This document shows, piece after piece, positions 41,801 to 49,253 of a DNA stretch of 53,663 nt. The position numbers and the translations under genes are program-made. The notes under the pieces are model-generated. The model did not search any database and was not told the origin of the DNA. It was given only the letters and a program-made list of their open reading frames with translations. The stretch is from a virus. Position 1 is the stretch's first letter. Each line of letters opens with the position of its first letter. The stretch covers positions 1-53,663 of IMG/VR virus record IMGVR_UViG_3300023178_000063. One strand, given 5' to 3'.

Positions 41801-44504
41801 GTCTACCAAAGTATCCTTGCAATTCACCGTTTTGATTATAGAATGGTGCACCGTCTTGAATTAGAGGTATTTCGTCAAACTCATTATCACGGAAGAAATA
41901 AGTATCTGCCCAAGGTGATTGCGAAACACGTCTCTTAGGACGAATAATTACTCGTCTAAATTCATCACCTTTTAATGATACATTGTTAGCAAGTTTAATT
42001 GGAAAATCTTCTTCGTAAATGCCTGACTCAACAAAGATTGTAACTTGCTTTTCTTTTACAAAATTACCATATTCTACAGTTTCGTTTTGAATAAAATCTT
42101 TACCATTAAGCTGTATTAATTCAAATGTGTCATTGTTACTTTCTGTTCCATCATTGTTAGTTATTTTAACAATTCTACCTTGTGCACCAGATATCTTACC
42201 AACCATAATTTTACCAGGTAATGTATCTGTGTTGTCTGGATCGCCTTGATCTACAAATGTTCTTGCACCATTGTCTAATACAACTTTATAGTTTGATCCA
42301 TATACAATATCTTCGCCAGCATCAATACCGTTTTCCATAATGTTAAGGATAAGATCAAATTTGCCGCCGTTTCCTGTAATTGATAATCTTGCTGTGTCGC
42401 TTGCATTAGGATCGTCAAATACTTGCGGTACCTTAATACTATCAAAATCTTCTACTCTATCTTGGAACACTTGACCAATTACGCCACCTGTTGTATATGG
42501 AGTATAAGTGCTAATATCCCATAGTTCAAGTAAATTTGGATCTTTGTAAAGTTCAAATACTTTCCCATCAAGTGCTACATCACTTTGTGGAATATTTTTA
42601 ATGTAAGCAGTCTGTCCTTCAATTTCAACCATACCGCCCATATTTTTAAATACAACATGATCTCCGTCATCAAGACCGTGATCAGTAACAGTTTGTACTC
42701 TTGCACGTTCATTAGTAGCGCCACTGAGTGTAACAAAACTAACATCCTTTTCGAGATAAACTTTATTTTGTAGTACAGAATTAACAAGTTGTTTTAATTG
42801 TTCTATTGAACCTAACGTCTCAGTTTTTTGCTGTGTAATAGCAATTCTGCCACTTGTACTTGAGTAATATCTTTCAGCTGCCTCTCTTGACAAGAAGTTT
42901 GCTGTTAGTCCTCTTTGGATATCAAATGATAGTGCATCAAGAATTAACCCAGTGTCTCTTTCACAAGTGTCAATATTGTAAACAAATTCTGGGAATGTAT
43001 ATTTGATCCAACCTGAAATTTCTTTAATTAAGTAATCTCTGTTTAATTGAATTAATGCCGCAGTTTGAATGCCATCTGTATATGGTGAAACAATACCTAC
43101 ATTTGTAACTTCTGCTGGGCTATCACCGTTTTCTTTTGTTACAGTTTGAAAATACGGACCTGGCTCCGGTGCTGATGTTTGAATAATTTCTTCTGCACGT
43201 CTTGCTGCCGCATTAATAGTTCTAAAGGCATAATTTAATGATGAGCCTTCTTTGCCTGGAGGAACACCAATCATTCTATCATCGCCGTCAGTACTTACAT
43301 AAAGATTGGATATTGATGCATATCCCGAATTATCAACATAAAATTTAGTAGCGGCTTGTAAGTCGTCGTCGCCATTTGGAGTACCAAACCCTTCAAGCTC
43401 TCCTGGATGATCTGCTAAGGTTAGCTTGCCTTCCATTGTGTCACCTTGTCTACGTACAATAGAATTCCTTGGCATTGCAACATCTGCTAAGAAGTTTCCT
43501 GATAGTCTTTCGTCTACACCTGTGTCAACCATCTGATGTGTATCATCATCTGCTATAGCACCACTAACAAATATTTTTGCTGTTTCTGCCGCAGTATCAC
43601 TTACAATAGAAGCTTCATCTCTTGTGTAAAAAACTGATAGTAAATTTTCACTTACAAATCGTAGGAAATAAACAGGCTGAACTAATCCTGTATCAGCAGT
43701 TGTTCCGGTTGCTGTAAATACTTCACCAACAGTACCAAATTTAGCACCAATTGATAACCAATCAACATTACCAACTGTTTTAATTTTATAGGTATTGCCA
43801 GTTTGTATTAGCGAAGCAACAACTTCTGATTCTAAATTAATTGGATCGTTGTATACACTATCAAAAACAAATTTTAATCCGTTGATACTTGTATCATATC
43901 CATGATTAACAACTTCAAGATTACCGTTTATATAACGTGAGATGTTTAATTTGTATGCATCTTGCGTTAGTGGCTCAGGACTAACACGAATTGGCAAGCC
44001 TGAACTAATATAACGTCTATCACTGTAACCTTTAGTAACTACAAGATCATCAATATTAATATTTGTGTTGTGTATGTTGTTAAATTGTTCCGCCGCTTGA
44101 TCGGATATTGCAACATTAGCAATAGCGTTACCAGCACCATTTAATGGAGCACCTAATGCTGGCCTAATGTCGTCTGCTAATTGTGTAAATGCTGTAGAAA
44201 TTACAAGTTTGCCGCCTGAACTATAATTAAATGTAATTGTGTCTGCGGCTTGCGAATCTAATGCACTGTTAGATGCTAATTCAACTAATTGTATTTCGCT
44301 TCCTGCATCGTTTACTAACGGAATAGTATTTGGAAGTAATGTGTCTGGAGTATCACTTAATGCTGTAAACGAAATAGTACCACTTTGGCCAAAAATAGCA
44401 TATATTTCTTGGAAATTTTCGTTTACTTTGCGGAATGATTCTCTAATACTATCGCCGGTGCCGTCATTACCCTCAACACCAATATTAATGTCTTGTCTTG
44501 CCAT
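35838..44504 (-). CDS. Giant tail-fibre protein (2,888 residues)
   Basis: The largest gene in the window. Residues 1-40 carry the NDGTGDSIRESFRKVNENF tag. A module with the core C.RD.G.I.DAL..D...G is present four times, at about residues 508, 968, 1091 and 1251. The centre is a right-handed beta-type region (residues 1400-2100) and the C-terminus (residues about 2760-2888) has VVVFGGEAEVTLTSQKGDHR and GDMLVTSAIPGYAM, a terminal module of marine phage fibres. No protease-like S74 dyad is seen. It is one uninterrupted frame. Host recognition is the likely role. Confidence 0.92.
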   Translation of the reverse strand: MARQDINIGVEGNDGTGDSIRESFRKVNENFQEIYAIFGQSGTISFTALSDTPDTLLPNTIPLVNDAGSEIQLVELASNSALDSQAADTITFNYSSGGKLVISTAFTQLADDIRPALGAPLNGAGNAIANVAISDQAAEQFNNIHNTNINIDDLVVTKGYSDRRYISSGLPIRVSPEPLTQDAYKLNISRYINGNLEVVNHGYDTSINGLKFVFDSVYNDPINLESEVVASLIQTGNTYKIKTVGNVDWLSIGAKFGTVGEVFTATGTTADTGLVQPVYFLRFVSENLLSVFYTRDEASIVSDTAAETAKIFVSGAIADDDTHQMVDTGVDERLSGNFLADVAMPRNSIVRRQGDTMEGKLTLADHPGELEGFGTPNGDDDLQAATKFYVDNSGYASISNLYVSTDGDDRMIGVPPGKEGSSLNYAFRTINAAARRAEEIIQTSAPEPGPYFQTVTKENGDSPAEVTNVGIVSPYTDGIQTAALIQLNRDYLIKEISGWIKYTFPEFVYNIDTCERDTGLILDALSFDIQRGLTANFLSREAAERYYSSTSGRIAITQQKTETLGSIEQLKQLVNSVLQNKVYLEKDVSFVTLSGATNERARVQTVTDHGLDDGDHVVFKNMGGMVEIEGQTAYIKNIPQSDVALDGKVFELYKDPNLLELWDISTYTPYTTGGVIGQVFQDRVEDFDSIKVPQVFDDPNASDTARLSITGNGGKFDLILNIMENGIDAGEDIVYGSNYKVVLDNGARTFVDQGDPDNTDTLPGKIMVGKISGAQGRIVKITNNDGTESNNDTFELIQLNGKDFIQNETVEYGNFVKEKQVTIFVESGIYEEDFPIKLANNVSLKGDEFRRVIIRPKRRVSQSPWADTYFFRDNEFDEIPLIQDGAPFYNQNGELQGYFGRHYLTDNERVKNTGATVTNTGNYLIAAEIMRLNKEFIQDEVIYYIDNNKNELLYNRTTFNQDLRFAVDAVAYDVALGSNYRAVVAGRILRHRSSARGYLVDALTHLKTEVASLSAVSADTTATTRSNQAFDEIIDILENDTEDALSFPVPGALPTPNASDAHDRLQSNKEFIKAEITAWIEENFPLLDYDSAKCSRDVGYIVDALSYDILYGSNSATLNVATTYYKDGIYQGGVGESVATAAAYDHLGDIVKDVVEGTAITPTTGNFETQDTTGTDATAVEGNLLDGLVAEIETVITDEGIGNLSTEITAPIAWVADSIEDGANQIITETNNLATEGIDYLDDNINFVYNVAKCRRDVGLIVDALIKDMTIGGQEFILESQGEYFSNYISQFNVDETDDTGGFDGQANITKAAIQHISTLLSDLLVGTAPAQNGSTEPDVSQDSAEAGTVQIASALIDVVNFAFDPAYNPPKRNDDDGVDVFMMSDATILRNVTVQGQGGFMIVLDPSGQILTKSPYIQTGSSFSKSDNKKRFRGGMYVDAFTGNIPVYVPQNINTGTYNGPGKVNNFELWVRSTPGNGLFIRPPELPCPFYVEGRRYQVNAISDYDSGNGWCRIFLDADSNDGDGYDESQFPDGLYYRSIFLQTAGNRSMLGNDFTQINDLGYGLVTNNGAFSEMVSMFTYYCQAAYYAKNGSEIRSLNGSNGYGFFGLVSEGADPNEIPDQVTLKYPMTIPAKAYTTVDTPNAFDESSLFVTDMEYPPSVNSQITIDHGGSVGVLNYVISNVTNVSDTDNDGTEGDSVDDIVAVGNVYNGTVYKLEIRADDVSATDFFGSLRDTVPNGATIEYRHNFSHQFDGVRDQGKLVTRPSTAINFDESDDVTYRSLSFQNLDTFGQPLVAEEINTAFEIGYNFVQMEIDTANLGGGYGGAQGDTKLAIKQITNPTTVTRLTRDNAGKQPGEAGYTGGMIFTWRGKTHRITGYDDSGAFVYIDIEDHGSDISGYGGTGLAVAVNPSDRVFFAGLDQGATAEITVAISLCRATGHDFTQIGTGGFNDSNYPNVLLGDAENDLADSYSDAPTATSAQVWERRKGRVFWMSTDQYGFFRVGKFFSVDQATGDIEFAGEIGITNANSLGFKRGVTINEFSADDSMSDNSGQAVPTEKSVVGYINRVLGYNVGAGSQIDPAPTGNRIGTGFLPLNGGSAMEGDIDMGQNQITNLALPGSDGQAATNKNYVDSKAQAFDQLENLRNIEFNNISENDVLVATGKKRVIVEPVQGGSWNIGDTIGISGGTKTGEIVDLEVFTDSILGSSVIVTYTPISGVFQIGETLFDQPGESIFATIVDGVIDEVANASKDPASDIDIIVSRGAGSTLINLQYESDSIRDGDVNSGANIRQSKLLMDKSTTFDEDDPSTGWAKPNKLQSDLGVATFSDENFDALAGFIRIKENGIAFAEMNDVDQYQVFGRQTTGTGDPEAVDYSDVVKYGQGLEDRDFNDREWTEASTTELIFATPVSANNGDALQQGGASGIVQGDTYLETSIYVKNVSGIFGTSADVINTTADNANLGTPTSAPTDTTVGSALIKTKDGIYATTEISIATGANTIARRDPDGYLNCAGLKVAGFDTIEANSSTSTVTVSSPGGATIFTATGNSSANLQTKFPGHIVLGGITNNATNDAFVESEAKTDSSFNIGSYVASSWMYTNFIEAASESGETANSTTGIGLGNGSQYEGHAANTIQLIASGEPRLSVSNTAIKMTENVEIDTASLTVEGNLDINRSNSVFRIRNGSDTVNRFLVDTDNGNTTINGTLQVNGNVTLGNAASDTVDFNADIASNIIPDATGTRNIGSTGSRWDVMYANTFNGVATEAKYADLAEKYIADMPYDPGTVVVFGGEAEVTLTSQKGDHRVAGVISTNPAYLMNSELDEVNTVAVALTGRVPCKVIGKVEKGDMLVTSAIPGYAMVDNNPGVGRIIGKALESKDDGDKGTIEIVVGRT

Positions 44505-44543
44505 TTATGTACGCTCCACTATGGTTTTTGTGCTTAACATACT

Positions 44544-44551
44544 TATTTATC
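44544..44551 (-). promoter_or_regulatory. Late promoter box (GATAAATA)
   Basis: Minus strand GATAAATA 40 bases before the fibre ATG at 44504. GGAG lies nine bases before that ATG. The box is in the 80-base divergent gap shared with the plus-strand zinc-ribbon gene. Confidence 0.65.
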
Positions 44552-44584
44552 GTATCATTTTATAATCTTAATGTAAATAGTTAT

Positions 44585-44872
44585 ATGTTCATTCGAGAAT
44601 ACACATTAAAAAAGATATACGAACGTCTTAGTAAATTAGGTAAACTGCACAAGTATTACCGTGATGTTACTATGATTGTATTACGATGTGATAATTGTGA
44701 TGTTGAATTTGAAAGATCACGGGGTAGTATGGATCCTAAACGTCTAAACAATAACTATTTTCATGTGTGCAAAAATTGTGATGCAAAGGTATTTGCACAA
44801 AAAAAAGGAGTAGAACGCAAACAAGTATGGAATTTGTCTGCAAGTTCTGACATCCCTATTAGTAAACTTTAG
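44585..44872 (+). CDS. Small zinc-ribbon protein
   Basis: The ATG at 44585 gives 95 residues; a longer frame to 44498 would run into the divergent promoter region. Two CxxC pairs (RCDNCDVEF and HVCKNCDAK) form a zinc ribbon. The N-terminus is basic and helical (REYTLKKIYERLSKLGK). This shape is seen in small DNA- or RNA-binding phage proteins and in HNH-like proteins, but the catalytic histidine pair of an HNH nuclease is not evident. The stop overlaps the stop of the convergent IscA-like gene by four bases. Confidence 0.75.
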   Translation: MFIREYTLKKIYERLSKLGKLHKYYRDVTMIVLRCDNCDVEFERSRGSMDPKRLNNNYFHVCKNCDAKVFAQKKGVERKQVWNLSASSDIPISKL

Positions 44873-45219
44873 ATTTGTAAATTATCTGCAAAATTAACAC
44901 TAACTCCGCAGCCGCATGAACTTTGTGCGTTTGGATTTTGTATTTCAAACATAGACCCAAGAATATCTTTTTTGTAATTGATAGTTGATCCTATCATAAA
45001 CATAATACTATGAGGGCCTATAACAAAACTATTTCCTTCTGGGGTAGGAATAATTTCGCTTCCTTCTTCAATATTGTCAGGATTGCTAATCGTGCTCCAG
45101 TCATATTCAAACCCAGCACAACCGCCGCCCTTCATATTCAACGCAACACCGATAACATTATTTTCTTTACAAATATTATCGATTTGAGACGTAGCAGTCT
45201 CAGTTAAGGTAACAACCAT
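44869..45219 (-). CDS. A-type iron-sulfur carrier (IscA/ErpA-like)
   Basis: A 116-residue HesB/IscA-family protein. The ligand cysteines are in GGCAGFEY and SSCGCGVS, the normal three-cysteine set, and MVVTLTETATSQI is a typical N-terminus. It would carry Fe-S or iron to target proteins during infection; a seven-iron ferredoxin and two radical SAM enzymes in the same window are possible clients (inference). It follows a 55-residue membrane-protein gene directly. Length is normal. Confidence 0.93.
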   Translation of the reverse strand: MVVTLTETATSQIDNICKENNVIGVALNMKGGGCAGFEYDWSTISNPDNIEEGSEIIPTPEGNSFVIGPHSIMFMIGSTINYKKDILGSMFEIQNPNAQSSCGCGVSVNFADNLQI

Positions 45220-45387
45220 TTAGTCTTCTTTTTTCCAAATAGTCCAAGCACCGTATGCAATAGCCGCATATGCCGCAATGGCTGCAATTGGTTTAAAAAT
45301 TAAAAATGCAATGCCTGCTCCAATAAGAATAGCACCGTCTAAAGTTGTACGCTCGCTTAAACGAGCATTAATCCACTTACGTATCAT
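45220..45387 (-). CDS. Small membrane protein
   Basis: A 55-residue protein (MIRKWINARL at the start) with a hydrophobic stretch from about residue 19 to 47 (ILIGAGIAFLIFKPIAAIAA) and a charged end (WKKED). GGAG lies six bases before the ATG, a late box lies 21 bases further up, and the stop codon lies directly against the iscA-like start. The tight spacing supports translation. Function unknown. Confidence 0.7.
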   Translation of the reverse strand: MIRKWINARLSERTTLDGAILIGAGIAFLIFKPIAAIAAYAAIAYGAWTIWKKED

Positions 45388-45407
45388 AATCGTCTCCTTT
45401 GTTAGTT

Positions 45408-45415
45408 TATTTATT
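45408..45415 (-). promoter_or_regulatory. Late promoter box (AATAAATA)
   Basis: Minus strand AATAAATA 21 bases before the ATG at 45387, in the short divergent gap next to the plus-strand dioxygenase gene. Confidence 0.6.
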
Positions 45416-45426
45416 TAAATACATTT

Positions 45427-46017
45427 ATGCAAGAAAATAATCTTAAATCGTATCCAATATTTGTATCAAATTTACTTGGTTCTACATTTAGCAATCACCA
45501 AGAGCTCAAACAGTCTATGGTAGAGTTAGTTCATAACGCTAAAGAGCATGACTATACCAATCGAAAAGGGTTTATTACAACAAGTGATTTACAACACCAC
45601 CCAGTTTTTGAACCTTTAATACAAACAATTACAAACCTAAGCAACGAGATTAAAAAATCTTGGGAGTTAGATGAAAGTATTAAATTAGGAATACAGCAAA
45701 TGTACGGTGCAGTAGCAGAACCAGGCGGCACAACAATTTCACATGAAGTTCCTTATACATTTTTACATGGAATGTATTTTTTAAATACACCGCCAGATGC
45801 AGGAAATTTGATTATCACACACCCCGCCGATAGGGTAGACTTTTATGCTAATCTCAAATTCAAAACGCCAAATTTAGATAACACTTTTAGATTTGAAACA
45901 CCTATGCCTGAAGGAGATATTATTTTTCTCCCAGGCTATTTAAAAAATCATACATCTTTTAACGACAGCAACGAAAACAGAATAGTCATTAATTTTAGTA
46001 TCAAGGCGTTAAAATGA
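45427..46017 (+). CDS. Putative 2-oxoglutarate/Fe(II)-type oxygenase
   Basis: A 196-residue protein resembling the TIGR02466-type family. The strand TTISHEVPYTFLHGMYFLNT, then GDIIFLPGYLKNHTSF and RIVINFS, give the order of a double-stranded beta-helix with a distal His and a substrate Arg. The first metal ligand pair is H-E-V, not the usual HxD, so metal binding is uncertain. No ribosome site is visible before the ATG. It is coupled by ATGA to the next gene. It may modify a small molecule or a protein; unassigned. Confidence 0.65.
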   Translation: MQENNLKSYPIFVSNLLGSTFSNHQELKQSMVELVHNAKEHDYTNRKGFITTSDLQHHPVFEPLIQTITNLSNEIKKSWELDESIKLGIQQMYGAVAEPGGTTISHEVPYTFLHGMYFLNTPPDAGNLIITHPADRVDFYANLKFKTPNLDNTFRFETPMPEGDIIFLPGYLKNHTSFNDSNENRIVINFSIKALK

Positions 46018-46361
46018 TATTAGAAAAAGTTACAAGTATATACATTGAAGATTTGGATATTAAAGAAGATCTATCTAAATTACTTTCTCCATATTTTAAT
46101 ATTATAGACACAAAAGAAGACAGTCATTTTTTAGTTACTAAAACATTTGATAATCAATATCAAGGGATTCAACTTGTATTAGACGAATCAAATGTGTTTA
46201 AAGAATCAAGTCATAACACAATTTTTGTACAGCCGTTTTTAAACGGTAAAGAAGGACAAGTAGAAGATATTCCTTTATCTATTAGAAACTTTATATGGAA
46301 TATATCAAATGTATTAGATTACCCAATTAAGACTGATAAAAGAATTTTAGTACTTTGTTAA
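46014..46361 (+). CDS. Hypothetical protein coupled to the oxygenase gene
   Basis: A 115-residue acidic alpha/beta protein. It starts in an ATGA overlap with the upstream oxygenase gene, so they are likely co-translated. No motif is recognised. The 3' end overlaps the convergent glycosyltransferase-like gene by 35 bases, which would make antisense ends of both transcripts complementary. Confidence 0.65.
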   Translation: MILEKVTSIYIEDLDIKEDLSKLLSPYFNIIDTKEDSHFLVTKTFDNQYQGIQLVLDESNVFKESSHNTIFVQPFLNGKEGQVEDIPLSIRNFIWNISNVLDYPIKTDKRILVLC

Positions 46362-47553
46362 CAAGAACACTACACATGTAGTTTTGATTTAGTTTTTGAT
46401 ATGTTTCTCTGTTGTGTTCAAGTATAGGCAACAATTCTAAATAGGTATTATAATGCCAAGAGTAATTTTTATTTGCTAAAAAATCAATTTGTTTCTTTAT
46501 TTCAGCCATACGTTCATGGTGATCTTCAATACTATCGTAGCTTTCATCAATTACAGATTCAAATGTAATAAACCCAAGCTCCCTTAGAGATTTTAATGTA
46601 TGTGGTAGTCCTACAACAATAAATGGATGATAGTAAAATAATGCCTTTAATACTTTTTCAGTAAATCCTAAATACTCATTGCTGTAAAAGTCTCTTTCTC
46701 CAATAATGCTCCAATAGGTTTTTTGAAACATCTCCGATGGATTAGGCATATGTTGCTGAAAGTTAAGATCTGTATTATCCTCCATGTCAATTTTTAATGG
46801 TAGTGATTTTTCTAACCTTTGTAAACTTTCTTTTGACAAAGTTTTATACAACATATTATCATCAAAAATATTATTAGTCTTGTAAAAATCTTTAACACTA
46901 TCTTCAACTTCGCTTGGAGATGATTGCAGTATCTCAAATTCATATTTGTTACAACTTGCTAAAGTATGATTGATATATCCGTTTTCTAATAAATGATCAA
47001 TAATTTGAAAACGATGATATCGAGCTTGCCTATTTAAAGTTAAAAAGATTTTAGGTCTTGGATAAAGATAAGGTTCAGTTTGATCATTCTGCACATCAAT
47101 GTTATCAAAGTTTTTATATGTAAGATGAAAGTTAAAATAATATGTTTGTTTGCCTTTTAATGCTTGATTACTCGAGTATATCAAATATTGAATATTATTT
47201 TCTTCAGCCCACTCTGAAATTTCATCAGACTGTTTTTGTGTTAGTAACCCTTCATACGTATCATCTACAATTACAAAAGTATCCTTAGACGCAATACTTT
47301 TTACAGTATCAAACTTTTTAAAATTGTTACCTATAAATTCAAAAAATAACACATATCGATCAGCATCGTAAGAAGTATCTTGATAAAAATTAACAACTTT
47401 TTTTAGGTCAGTATATTTTATAGAGTCTAACAATCTATTAGTTGGTGTTATACTTCTATAAGGTACCTCGAGAGAAGTTCTGGATGTATTCCTTGTTCGG
47501 GTAGGTAAATCCGTCAATCCTCGATAGATATTTTTGTATTTCTTGTCTGTCAT
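46327..47553 (-). CDS. Glycosyltransferase-like protein, last gene of the seven-gene operon
   Basis: A 408-residue protein. The C-terminal region (EKVLKALFYYHPFIVVG...LRELGFITFESVIDESYD) is characteristic of a glycosyltransferase-like family found in marine bacteria and phages, with the acceptor/donor site near the Glu of EKVL. The N-terminal 150 residues are not recognised. The start used overlaps the radical SAM gene by 98 bases and shows no ribosome site; a later TTG is possible. The substrate is unknown; sugar transfer to DNA, a small molecule or cell-surface glycan would all fit. Confidence 0.7.
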   Translation of the reverse strand: MTDKKYKNIYRGLTDLPTRTRNTSRTSLEVPYRSITPTNRLLDSIKYTDLKKVVNFYQDTSYDADRYVLFFEFIGNNFKKFDTVKSIASKDTFVIVDDTYEGLLTQKQSDEISEWAEENNIQYLIYSSNQALKGKQTYYFNFHLTYKNFDNIDVQNDQTEPYLYPRPKIFLTLNRQARYHRFQIIDHLLENGYINHTLASCNKYEFEILQSSPSEVEDSVKDFYKTNNIFDDNMLYKTLSKESLQRLEKSLPLKIDMEDNTDLNFQQHMPNPSEMFQKTYWSIIGERDFYSNEYLGFTEKVLKALFYYHPFIVVGLPHTLKSLRELGFITFESVIDESYDSIEDHHERMAEIKKQIDFLANKNYSWHYNTYLELLPILEHNRETYQKLNQNYMCSVLVNKVLKFFYQS

Positions 47554-48394
47554 GTTTTGTAAATCTTAATGATTCGGGATAAGTTAGTACATTTATATAC
47601 CATTTATTGTCATAGTTTTTCATAAACTTGATAAGATCGTGTAGATGAAATATATTATTGTAATGTAAAACAGTATTAAATTCAAATTCATAATTGTTTA
47701 TTTTACAATAGTCAATAAAATTAAGTGTATCTTGCCAAACACTGCCGCCTCTAACTTTTTCATTGACAGCACCAACGCCATCAATGCTAATAATAAATTT
47801 AACTTGTTTAAAGTTATTCCAAACTTGGTTACAATCTTCAGTAGGAAGATATGTAGCATTAGTATTATAAATTACAACACAGTTTTGCGGACAGGGATGT
47901 AAATTTAATACATCTAAATGCCTATTTAAAATTAAAGGTTCGCCACCTAAGAATAAAATTTTATTTACACTTGATGGTATAGTTGTAATTTCGTCAACAA
48001 CTAATTTTTTATGACTTGCCTTTCCGTATATTAATTCTTCTTTGGCAATCCAACTTGTACTAAATTCTGAATTGCATCCATCGCAAGTAAGATTGCAAAG
48101 ATTATCTAAGCCAATTTCAAGATATTTGAGTTCAACTGAGTTTGTATTGTATTTCTCATTAAACTCTTGACGTAGACTTTTATGTTGAATTGATTCTTCG
48201 TAGTAACATTTTTCACAACCTTGTATATGCTCTCCAGCAAGGCTTTTTTCACGTAATTCTTTATATGCTTCTGAGTGTAATACGTTTTCTATATCGCCAT
48301 TAAAGGTATCAATAGAATGTTTAAAACGACAACACGGATATACTCTGTTTCCAGGCCTAATGTTAGTGTGATTCCAAAATGCACTACACTTCAT
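47456..48394 (-). CDS. Radical SAM enzyme 1
   Basis: A 312-residue radical SAM protein. The cluster motif is CNLTCDGC (CxxxCxxC) at about residue 95. A preceding N-terminal region (MKCSAFWNHTNIRPG...YPCCRF, CEKCYYE) holds five more cysteines, suggesting an auxiliary Fe-S site of the SPASM/twitch kind placed N-terminally. LFLGGEPL is the SAM-binding GGE. It overlaps the second radical SAM gene by 11 bases and has AAGG before the ATG. Such proteins modify peptides, nucleotides or small molecules; the substrate is not shown. Confidence 0.88.
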   Translation of the reverse strand: MKCSAFWNHTNIRPGNRVYPCCRFKHSIDTFNGDIENVLHSEAYKELREKSLAGEHIQGCEKCYYEESIQHKSLRQEFNEKYNTNSVELKYLEIGLDNLCNLTCDGCNSEFSTSWIAKEELIYGKASHKKLVVDEITTIPSSVNKILFLGGEPLILNRHLDVLNLHPCPQNCVVIYNTNATYLPTEDCNQVWNNFKQVKFIISIDGVGAVNEKVRGGSVWQDTLNFIDYCKINNYEFEFNTVLHYNNIFHLHDLIKFMKNYDNKWYINVLTYPESLRFTKHDRQEIQKYLSRIDGFTYPNKEYIQNFSRGTL

Positions 48395-49253
48395 GTATCT
48401 TACCTTTTAGAATAGCATCTTCTTGTGGTTTTAAGTTTGGATTTGCAGGACACATCTCACAAATAGGATGTGGATGAAATATATTATTAATAAACCCATT
48501 CAATTCATACTCGGAGCAGTTAACATCTAAACCTTCGTATTTTAAATACGGTTCCCAATCCTTGTCATCTAACATATTATATTTTTCAGCATGAGTTCTT
48601 AACATACTAATTGGCGGACATTTATATAGTTTATTTTTGTATATAATAGGATAGATGTTTGCACTACAGTTGTGGTAACTTGATTCAGCATCTCTGTCAT
48701 TCCACGGTTTTAGCACACCATTTAAGTTTTGTCTGTAATCATACCATCCTCCTTGAGTAGGGTCAGATACTTCTAATTCTACATCTTGGTATCTCCATAT
48801 ATGGTTTTCTTCTTCTACCCAAGGAAGATCTTTTATAATATACTTTCGAATATTATCTTCAATTTTTTGTCTAATTGCTGTATCTCTATTATGCAATGTA
48901 ATACTAATTTTAGCAGGCTGGTTTTCTAACAGAATATCTAAAAGTTTATCACGTTTAGGCAAGAAAAATCCATTAGAATAAATTTCTATTCTTGCATGAT
49001 CAAAACAGTGCCTACTGTGTTTTATAATATCGTAAATGCCAGGATGTATTAACGGTTCTCCGCCTATGATTGTAAAGTTGTCTGGATCAAGACGGGATCC
49101 CCATTCAAACATATTTGATTTCAGCTCTTGTAAATCTTCATGCCAGGAATGGTTGTAGTCAATAAAACGGTCACAACCCGGACATGCTAAGTCGCACGAG
49201 GTTGTGACCATCCATTCTAAATAAGGTAAATGAAATCCTCTTGGATCAAGCAA
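48384..49253 (-). CDS. Radical SAM enzyme 2
   Basis: A TTG at 49253, six bases after GAGG, is the best start and gives 289 residues; an ATG at 49310 would overlap the upstream gene by 65 bases. CDLACPGC holds the Fe-S cluster and FTIIGGEPLIHPG the SAM site. C-terminal cysteines (YKCPPIS, CEMCPAN) suggest a further Fe-S cluster. The protein differs from radical SAM 1 in length and cysteine layout, so the two are not recent duplicates. It is coupled to the amidinotransferase and to radical SAM 1. Confidence 0.85.
   Translation of the reverse strand: MLDPRGFHLPYLEWMVTTSCDLACPGCDRFIDYNHSWHEDLQELKSNMFEWGSRLDPDNFTIIGGEPLIHPGIYDIIKHSRHCFDHARIEIYSNGFFLPKRDKLLDILLENQPAKISITLHNRDTAIRQKIEDNIRKYIIKDLPWVEEENHIWRYQDVELEVSDPTQGGWYDYRQNLNGVLKPWNDRDAESSYHNCSANIYPIIYKNKLYKCPPISMLRTHAEKYNMLDDKDWEPYLKYEGLDVNCSEYELNGFINNIFHPHPICEMCPANPNLKPQEDAILKGKIHEV

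Noticed and set aside
44498-44584. Longer start for the zinc-ribbon gene
   Set aside because: It would put the N-terminus across the divergent promoter gap and the fibre start, and add a hydrophobic stretch not fitting the rest; the ATG at 44585 is better.
47456-49253. Radical SAM proteins as QueE partners of the QueC-like gene
   Set aside because: They have the ordinary CxxxCxxC layout, extra cysteine regions, larger size, and are 20 kb away on another transcript.
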